From Candidatus Raymondbacteria bacterium RIFOXYA2_FULL_49_16 (GTDB taxonomy: Bacteria > Fibrobacterota > OXYB2-FULL-49-7 > XYB2-FULL-49-35), in NCBI GenBank assembly GCA_001789205.1, contig MFYT01000085.1, positions 57,194 to 65,257 on the forward strand: 8,064 nucleotides of DNA. Direction: 5' to 3'. The notes beneath the pieces were generated by a model. It searched no databases and was not told the origin of the DNA. It was given only the letters and a program-made list of their open reading frames with translations. Within the stretch, counting starts at the first letter, position 1. The number at the start of each line of letters is the position of its first letter. The translations under genes were made by a program, and so were the position numbers. This document shows, in pieces, positions 1 to 5,257 of this stretch.

Positions 1-382
1 CTTTTGCCGCAGCAATACCATGGGTCAGCGCGTTTTTTTTGGGCGATACGCCCGTAGGGCATTCTGTGATGGATACCAGCGTAATATTGGTCTGGACAGC
101 CGCACGCTGCCTGACAATGGCGGCAGTGGCATCAGTGGATCTGTCGTCAACAACAATGACTTCAAACAGATCGCGCGGATAATCCTGGTCAAGCACGGTA
201 TCGAGACAGGCGCCTAAAATCGCCTCCTCGTTCCGCGCCGCAATGACAATAGAAAAGGAATGATTGCGCGTGTTAGCGCCCGGCTTCAGCCGCAACAGGC
301 CACGCCAAAGAAACAGGATAACGCACGCGTACAACACGCACAAACAAACAGCGGCTATAAGATATAGAAAAAACAGCGTCAT
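1..382 (-). CDS. Membrane-anchored family 2 glycosyltransferase, N-terminal part (runs off left edge)
   Basis: I translated this by eye from the ATG at 382; 127 codons are present before the window ends. Residues 2-26 form one hydrophobic segment (FFLYLIAAVCLCVLYACVIL core), a probable membrane anchor. From residue 43 the sequence reads FSIVIAARNEEAILGACLDT, then LDQDYPRDLFEVIVVDDRST (64-83). This is the classic GT-A fold start of family 2 glycosyltransferases, with the nucleotide-sugar-binding Asp pair at 79-80, followed by the K-K-N-A-L-T segment (115-120) typical of the family. The protein presumably transfers a sugar from an activated donor at the cytoplasmic face of the membrane; donor and acceptor cannot be read from this part. 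Its start codon overlaps the nadB stop (ATGA). No Shine-Dalgarno sequence precedes it, so it probably depends on reinitiation after nadB. The fold call is firm; the substrate is unknown. Confidence 0.88.
   Translation of the reverse strand, partial: MTLFFLYLIAAVCLCVLYACVILFLWRGLLRLKPGANTRNHSFSIVIAARNEEAILGACLDTVLDQDYPRDLFEVIVVDDRSTDATAAIVRQRAAVQTNITLVSITECPTGVSPKKNALTHGIAAAK
379..382 (-). other. ATGA stop/start overlap, nadB to glycosyltransferase
   Basis: Read on the minus strand, these four bases are ATGA: the nadB stop TGA (381-379) shares bases with the glycosyltransferase ATG (382-380). The upstream bases are the last nadB codons (S-S-F-E) and contain no purine-rich ribosome site. Termination-reinitiation coupling is therefore the likely mode of translation. 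Confidence 0.8.
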
Positions 383-1983
383 TCGAACGAAGAGATAATA
401 GTGTCTTTCAGGCAATGGGCGTCGTCCCGTTCAGGGAAGTCGATGTTGTAGTGCAGACCCCGGCTTTCACGGCGCATCAGGGCCGAACGCACGATCATTT
501 TAGCTGCCTGGGCAAGATTGCGTACTTCGAGCAGGTCCTCGTTCACCTTGGTGCGCTTGTAATACTCCTCAATCTCGCCGCAAATGGTGTCGAGTCTGCG
601 CAGGGCGCGGGAGAGCAGAAGCCCGCAACGAACAATGCCCACATAGTCCCACATAATGTTCCGTACTTCCATTGTATCGTGCACCAGTTCGATCTTAAGT
701 TTGGGGTCGTATGTGCCGGAATCGTCCCATTCGGGAATCGCGGGAAAATTTTCAGGGACCGAAGCGATCTCCTGGACCGCGGATTGCGCGGCCCGGTCCG
801 CGAACACCACAGCTTCAAGAAGGGAATTGCTGGCCAACCGGTTTGCACCATGCACGCCCGTGTGCGAGACCTCTCCGCACGCATAAAGCCGTTTGATGGT
901 GGTGCGGGCCCATTCGTCAACAACCACGCCGCCGCACATGTAGTGGGCCGCGGGAACCACAGGGATGGGATCACGCGTCATGGTGATGCCGTATTCGAGA
1001 CAAGTGGCATAGATATAGGGGAATTTCTGTTTGAGCACCTCTTTATCCAGACGGGTGGCATCCAGATACACGCAGGGAATCCCCTTTTCCTTGAGTTCGA
1101 GGTCTATGGCCCGCGCCACAATGTCGCGGGGAGCGAGCGATCCCAGCTCGTGCCGCTTTTTCATGAACTCCTCGCCTTGGCCGTCGATCAGGACCGCGCC
1201 ATGTCCGCGCAGCGCCTCGGTTATCAGGAATGACTTTGCGCGCGGATGATACAAAGTTGTTGGATGAAACTGCATGAATTCAAGGTTTGCTATCCGCGCG
1301 CCAGCGCGGAACGCAATGGCCAGTCCATCGCCCGTGGCAATATCGGGATTGGTGGTATGTTTGTAGACCTGCCCCGCACCGCCCGTGGCCAGCATGGTGA
1401 CTTTGGCGCAAAAACGTTCGACCTGCCGCGAAACGCTGTTGTAGGCGTAAACCCCGTAACAGGTATCACCCTTAGTCCGGTGCTCTATGGTATGCTCGGT
1501 GATAAGATCGACACACGAAATCCCGGAAAAAAGCGAAATGTTTTTTTCGCCTGATGCGGCGGCTAAAAGCGCCCGTTCAATTTCCCGGCCCGTGAGGTCT
1601 TGCGCATGGACAATGCGGTGGCGGAGATGGCCGCCCTCTCTGCCCAAATCGAACCGGGGTACGCCCCCTTCATTTTTGAAACCGGTAAAAGCGGCACCCC
1701 AGCTCACCAGATCCATGATGGCCGCAGGGCCGTTTTTCACCAGGATCTCGACCATGCGGCTATTGCAGAGCCCGGCCCCGGCCAGCAGGGTATCGGCAAT
1801 GTGCTGGTCAAAGGAATCATCGTCCGCAAAGACCGCGGCAACACCGCCCTGCGCATGGTTGGTGCTGGAATCAGTGACCGCTTTTTTCGTCAGAATGGCC
1901 ACTGTTCCCGCGCGCGCGGCCTTGAGCGCAAAGGTAAGGCCGGCAATACCGCTGCCTATGACGAGGACATCGTACTGTTTCAT
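379..1983 (-). CDS. nadB: L-aspartate oxidase (NadB), flavoprotein of NAD biosynthesis
   Basis: The enzyme oxidises L-aspartate to iminoaspartate, the first step of de novo NAD synthesis, and passes the product to quinolinate synthase NadA in the cytoplasm. The 534-residue length is normal for the family. Residues 7-16 carry the FAD-binding Rossmann motif (VIGSGIAG), followed by SSTNHAQGGVAA (39-50) and the second FAD segment MLATGGAGQVY (197-207). The FRD/SDH-family active site is complete: E116 in REGGH, H240 in QFHPT, R286 in LAPRD, H347 in AAHYMCGG and R382 in GANRLASNSLLE. These correspond in order to E121, H244, R290, H351 and R386 of the E. coli enzyme. The C-terminal helical domain ends in the usual RRESRGLHY (504-512). 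Position 347 and neighbours, with the REGGH motif, favour NadB over succinate dehydrogenase or fumarate reductase. The start is supported by an AGGA six bases upstream. NadA and NadC are not in the window. Confidence 0.97.
   Translation of the reverse strand: MKQYDVLVIGSGIAGLTFALKAARAGTVAILTKKAVTDSSTNHAQGGVAAVFADDDSFDQHIADTLLAGAGLCNSRMVEILVKNGPAAIMDLVSWGAAFTGFKNEGGVPRFDLGREGGHLRHRIVHAQDLTGREIERALLAAASGEKNISLFSGISCVDLITEHTIEHRTKGDTCYGVYAYNSVSRQVERFCAKVTMLATGGAGQVYKHTTNPDIATGDGLAIAFRAGARIANLEFMQFHPTTLYHPRAKSFLITEALRGHGAVLIDGQGEEFMKKRHELGSLAPRDIVARAIDLELKEKGIPCVYLDATRLDKEVLKQKFPYIYATCLEYGITMTRDPIPVVPAAHYMCGGVVVDEWARTTIKRLYACGEVSHTGVHGANRLASNSLLEAVVFADRAAQSAVQEIASVPENFPAIPEWDDSGTYDPKLKIELVHDTMEVRNIMWDYVGIVRCGLLLSRALRRLDTICGEIEEYYKRTKVNEDLLEVRNLAQAAKMIVRSALMRRESRGLHYNIDFPERDDAHCLKDTIISSFE
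1980..1983 (-). other. ATGA stop/start overlap, TPR-like gene to nadB
   Basis: On the minus strand the bases are ATGA: the TGA of the TPR-like gene (1982-1980) overlaps the nadB ATG (1983-1981). It is the second such overlap in the operon. Unlike the nadB/glycosyltransferase junction, it also has an AGGA site in front, so nadB can probably recruit ribosomes itself as well as being coupled. Confidence 0.8.
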
Positions 1984-2987
1984 TGTTTTTCCTGCTCCCG
2001 CACTGCCTTGTGCATTATATCAATGTGTTTCTGGAGGCGCTGGCGCATATATTCATCGAACTGCACCTGGTCCACTTCGCGGACAAGAGCGTTTCCCAGC
2101 GCGATTTTGCCCGATGAAAAATAGATGAGCGCCAGTTTTATCTTAATAATGTAATAATTCACCGGTGCCTCTTCCACTCCCTCGTACTCTTTTAAAAGAT
2201 CGCGGGCCAGGGTCTCAGCCTGGTTGTAGCGTCCCATCATATAGAGAATGGCCAGCCGGGTCTTCCGGTAGACACGGTTACGGGGATAGCGGTCGAGAAT
2301 AGATTCGCAGAGCGAGAGCGCCTTGGCATATTGTTTGTTGTCATAATAGATCCATATGAGGGAGTTTACCAGCGCCCCGGTAAGATAGCGCGAGGCGCCG
2401 ATACTCCGGCTCAATTCCTCGATTCCCTGGGCCCTGCGGTCGCCCAGAAAGGGAAGCCGGAACATTCCTTTCAGGATCGATGAAGTCCAATAATGATAGC
2501 TGCCCAGCATGCCCAGAACATCGCCCGAGGCCACCTTGTCCTTTGAAAGATCGTTGTACATGGCCGCGGCCTTGTATCCCAGGACCGCGCCCTGAAGCCA
2601 TCTGCCTTCATTGCTGTGGAACACGGCAAGATATCCTAAAGTTGCCGCGTGATAGAACCGGCACATGGGTGAACAGGGAAGCTGCGTAAGTGCAAGGACA
2701 GTATCAGCCTCGACGTAAAAAGCCGCCAGTTGCGATGTATCATTTTTATCGTAAAACCTGCCTGCCATGAGGGAAACATTGAGGAATCGCGCGGCCGGGT
2801 TGCGCGGGGCGCGGACCGTCATGGCCGCAAACCGTTTGCCAGCGGAATCGTACTCCTGCCGCATAATGAGGTCTACTCCCTGCGTCAGATCAGCGTCGTA
2901 CTGCCGGTCAACAAGGCCGGCGCACGCCGCAGTGCACACGAGAACAAGGCTAAGGCCGGACAAACGGAACGCTGACAACGGTCTCAT
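1980..2987 (-). CDS. Exported TPR-like helical-repeat protein, possibly a lipoprotein
   Basis: I do not recognise a named gene. From the ATG at 2987 the protein has 335 residues and begins with a good signal peptide (MRPLSAFRLSGLSLVLVCTAACAG). Cleavage could be by signal peptidase II at Cys22 (T-A-A-C, an imperfect lipobox because -3 is Thr) or by signal peptidase I after A-C-A. The mature part is helical, with TPR-like pairs. The clearest are around YYDNKQYAKALSLCESILDR (214-233 from this start) and YMMGRYNQAETLARDLLKEY (249-268), each followed by a YPRN-type turn or similar. A segment GMFRLPFLGDRRAQGIEELS (174-193) precedes them. Such proteins usually act as scaffolds in the periplasm or at the outer membrane. 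A GTG at 3008 would add seven residues ahead of the signal peptide. The ATG is preferred because it gives a compact leader and has AGGGA 11 bases upstream. The gene overlaps the M23 gene by 38 bases. Confidence 0.72.
   Translation of the reverse strand: MRPLSAFRLSGLSLVLVCTAACAGLVDRQYDADLTQGVDLIMRQEYDSAGKRFAAMTVRAPRNPAARFLNVSLMAGRFYDKNDTSQLAAFYVEADTVLALTQLPCSPMCRFYHAATLGYLAVFHSNEGRWLQGAVLGYKAAAMYNDLSKDKVASGDVLGMLGSYHYWTSSILKGMFRLPFLGDRRAQGIEELSRSIGASRYLTGALVNSLIWIYYDNKQYAKALSLCESILDRYPRNRVYRKTRLAILYMMGRYNQAETLARDLLKEYEGVEEAPVNYYIIKIKLALIYFSSGKIALGNALVREVDQVQFDEYMRQRLQKHIDIMHKAVREQEKQ
1990..1995 (-). promoter_or_regulatory. Ribosome binding site of nadB
   Basis: Read on the minus strand this is GCAGGA, with its AGGA six bases before the nadB ATG. 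It lies inside the last codons of the upstream TPR-like gene and fixes the nadB start. It is the only clear Shine-Dalgarno site in the operon. Confidence 0.6.
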
Positions 2988-5217
2988 TATCAAGGTTGTC
3001 CCTGACACTAAAGGAAAGCAGGTGGTTTCCTGCCGTAACTGAGTCCATGAAAACGGACACTGACTTTTTTTCCGGATCGTATTCGCAAAGTGTCCACTGG
3101 CTGTCGATGAACGCGTTGATGCTTTCGGCGTTTATGCCAGCCCCCCGGTCGTCAACGCTGATCAGCAATCCCTGGCCCGGGACCGTATCGGGTTTGCCTT
3201 GGCCCGGTCTAAAGGAGACCGCAGGAGGGATCTCGTCCGTGAAAAGGCAAAACGGGATGTGCTCCCAGATCGCGCCGGTATAATTTCCGCTTTTCGTATC
3301 GTACTCAGAGGAATTGAACCGCCACCCTTCCCCGCCCTTTGACGTGAAAAGCCCTGTTTTCGGCTTGCGTGGAGCTTTAATGCCAATGGAGAGTTTCTGA
3401 TCGTAATAGACCACTCCCGGCTCAAATGCATAGCTCAAACTTGCCTGTACTAGTTCGGGCCAAGTCCTGACAAGGGAATCGGGGTACAATTGCAGCCAGA
3501 TAAAGGTTTGGTTGAAGACCGCGCCTTTCCTGACATAAGCGGAGGCTATGTTGTCGGGAGATGTAACAACGATCCCGCTCTCACGGGAGGACCCGCCTAC
3601 CTGGAACTGTTTCCCGAATACCCGTGCGCTGCCGTTAAAATCGAGCACTGTGGCTACTACGCCAAGGTTTTTCTGGCCTGAAAATGCTGCCCTGAACTTC
3701 ACCGTGTATTCACCAGGTCTGGAGGACCGGGGGATCGGAAGCTGGATCGCCGTATCGTTGATGGATACAGAAATATCTGGCTCGCGGGGCAGCGGCGCTC
3801 CTGATATGAGCGTTACAGTCAAAAGATCGCCCTGCGCTGAGAGAAAAAGCTCCGGCGACGGGAGGGAGACCGCTTTTCGCGGGATAGACGAGGCATATCC
3901 TGTCACAAGCGGCGTGGATTCGAACCCAAGCGAATCCGAAGCCAATGCTTTTACATAGAAAAATCCAAGGGGCGTTGAATCCGCTTCGCAACTGTAATAG
4001 TGCTGGGCAAGTACTTCACGGGAAAGGATTTTTTTCCACTGGTTGCCATCGGGTGAGATGAAAAAATCAGTTTTCCGGACCGGAAACCCGCCGGGTTCGA
4101 TATGGGCCACAAAATGCGCGCTCTTTCCATGGGGAAGAAGATCGATCCGGGCAATGACCGGCGGCTTTATATAATAGAGAGCAATAGTGGCTTCCGCGCT
4201 GTTTCCGGACACATCGTCCGCAAGTATCCGTACCCGGTGCAGCCCGTCTGCCGGAAGATCCTGTACGCCTAAGAGACCAGCGTTTGCGGGAAAATCCCCA
4301 TAAAAAGGCAGGATGGTCCCTTCCTCTCGGTAGAGATTGTAGAAATCACCCATACCTGACCGGATGAGAAAAAGATCGCGGTCAAGATGGACCTGACGGG
4401 TAGTTTCAAAATTAAAAGAATCGTACATCGCGGAAAAGAGCAGGGAATCGTCTAAAAAAAGCCGGGTCCGGTAAAGCCCGAACTTGTTACCGGCCGCATC
4501 AGCGCAATCATAGCCATTGAGGGCGAACCCGATGCAGCCATAGGCCTGGATGGGCCGTTCGACGGCATACTGGTTTTTTGTGCCGCCCTTAAGGGCGGCC
4601 ACATACACGCTGTCACATCCATTGACCGTGGATCCCGGCCGTAGGGGCTTGACCGCGATCTCCTGGAGTATTGGCGCGCGCGTATCCTTTACATAAAGGC
4701 CATGAGCGAGCGGGTTGCGCGGAACATTAGTTCTGCTCCTGTGTTCGTAATGCAAGTGAGGGAACCCCACGCCCGATTCACCGCTCAGTGCGATGACCTC
4801 TCCCTTTTTAAATCTGATCTGGTCTTTTTTAAACATGATGACCGTGGTATATTTCCTGGTTGCGTACTGCCGTTCACGAACCATGGCCTCTATGGCGCTG
4901 GTATATCGTTCAAGATGACCATAGACCCGGTATTCCCCGTTATCGAGCTGCACATAGAGTGCCCTGCCGTATCCTCCGGTGGAAACACTCGCCTTGAAAG
5001 CGCAGCTAGCGCCCTCGCTAATAACCGGGATACCGGTCCTACCCCAGGTCTTAAGGTCTGTTCCTGAATGGAAATGACCCGGCCGGTAGTCGCAGAACAT
5101 GGAGGTGACAGCGGGATTGCATTCGAGCGGCCAGAAATGGGAGGAATCAGGTCTTTGCGCAGCCGCCGCGTGCATAACGAACAAGACACAACCGTAAATA
5201 AAACCACTGTATTTCAT
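2950..5217 (-). CDS. Secreted M23 (LytM-type) peptidoglycan metallopeptidase with long beta-rich C-terminal region
   Basis: The 755-residue protein starts with a signal peptide (1-20, cut probably after HAAAA), so it acts in the periplasm or outside. The M23 zinc site is complete: H50 and D54 in HFHSGTDLKT, H101 in VYGHL, and H154/H156 in FPHLHYEHR. By comparison with LytM, H50, D54 and H156 bind zinc, while H101 and H154 are catalytic. Family members cut peptide cross-links in peptidoglycan. After the catalytic domain (about 25-170) come nearly 590 residues of beta-rich sequence. These include a segment after KDTRAPILQEIAVKPL, a central stretch ending near 440, and a C-terminal Ig-like unit (660-755) opening with DEIPPAVSFRPG and closing with NHLLSFSVRDNLDNE. 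I associate this arrangement with large M23 proteins of Bacteroidota and relatives. No clear Shine-Dalgarno site precedes the ATG. It is the first gene of the four-gene operon. The exact bond cut and the role of the tail are unknown. Confidence 0.92.
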   Translation of the reverse strand: MKYSGFIYGCVLFVMHAAAAQRPDSSHFWPLECNPAVTSMFCDYRPGHFHSGTDLKTWGRTGIPVISEGASCAFKASVSTGGYGRALYVQLDNGEYRVYGHLERYTSAIEAMVRERQYATRKYTTVIMFKKDQIRFKKGEVIALSGESGVGFPHLHYEHRSRTNVPRNPLAHGLYVKDTRAPILQEIAVKPLRPGSTVNGCDSVYVAALKGGTKNQYAVERPIQAYGCIGFALNGYDCADAAGNKFGLYRTRLFLDDSLLFSAMYDSFNFETTRQVHLDRDLFLIRSGMGDFYNLYREEGTILPFYGDFPANAGLLGVQDLPADGLHRVRILADDVSGNSAEATIALYYIKPPVIARIDLLPHGKSAHFVAHIEPGGFPVRKTDFFISPDGNQWKKILSREVLAQHYYSCEADSTPLGFFYVKALASDSLGFESTPLVTGYASSIPRKAVSLPSPELFLSAQGDLLTVTLISGAPLPREPDISVSINDTAIQLPIPRSSRPGEYTVKFRAAFSGQKNLGVVATVLDFNGSARVFGKQFQVGGSSRESGIVVTSPDNIASAYVRKGAVFNQTFIWLQLYPDSLVRTWPELVQASLSYAFEPGVVYYDQKLSIGIKAPRKPKTGLFTSKGGEGWRFNSSEYDTKSGNYTGAIWEHIPFCLFTDEIPPAVSFRPGQGKPDTVPGQGLLISVDDRGAGINAESINAFIDSQWTLCEYDPEKKSVSVFMDSVTAGNHLLSFSVRDNLDNETVVSVPFVRP

Positions 5218-5252
5218 CCATAGAAAAATAATATTTTACCTAGTGAAAACCT
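5218..5252. promoter_or_regulatory. Short divergent intergenic region with AT-rich dyad
   Basis: This 35-bp gap must carry, or share with the flanking coding sequence, the promoters for the M23 operon and the SH3 gene. Its centre is a perfect odd-centred dyad, AAAATA-A-TATTTT (5225-5237). Both strands therefore offer -10-like hexamers: TATTAT on minus (5233-5228) and AATAAT on plus (5227-5232), each five of six to consensus. Neither gene has a recognisable Shine-Dalgarno site here. Confidence 0.45.
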
Positions 5253-5257
5253 ATGAA
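5228..5257 (-). promoter_or_regulatory. Candidate sigma70-type promoter for the M23 operon
   Basis: On the minus strand there is a TTCATA (5257-5252) as a -35 (four of six to consensus), an 18-base spacer, and a TATTAT (5233-5228) as a -10 (five of six). Transcription would start near 5221, leaving only about four bases ahead of the M23 ATG, so the message could be almost leaderless. This would agree with the absence of a ribosome site. The -35 would overlap the start codon of the divergent SH3 gene. The call is by eye only and weak. Confidence 0.28.

Noticed and set aside
20-217. Plus-strand open frame of 65 codons at the left edge
   Set aside because: It is opposite the clear GT-A motif region of the glycosyltransferase, which explains this DNA.
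415-1233. Long open frame (272 codons) on the plus strand
   Set aside because: It is antisense to nadB, whose motifs are complete; its translation shows no recognisable domain and its openness follows from nadB codon usage.
1487-2128. Plus-strand open frames of about 170-210 codons
   Set aside because: They lie opposite the N-terminal half of nadB and the end of the TPR-like gene, are rich in Arg, Pro, Ser and Cys, and look like shadow translations.
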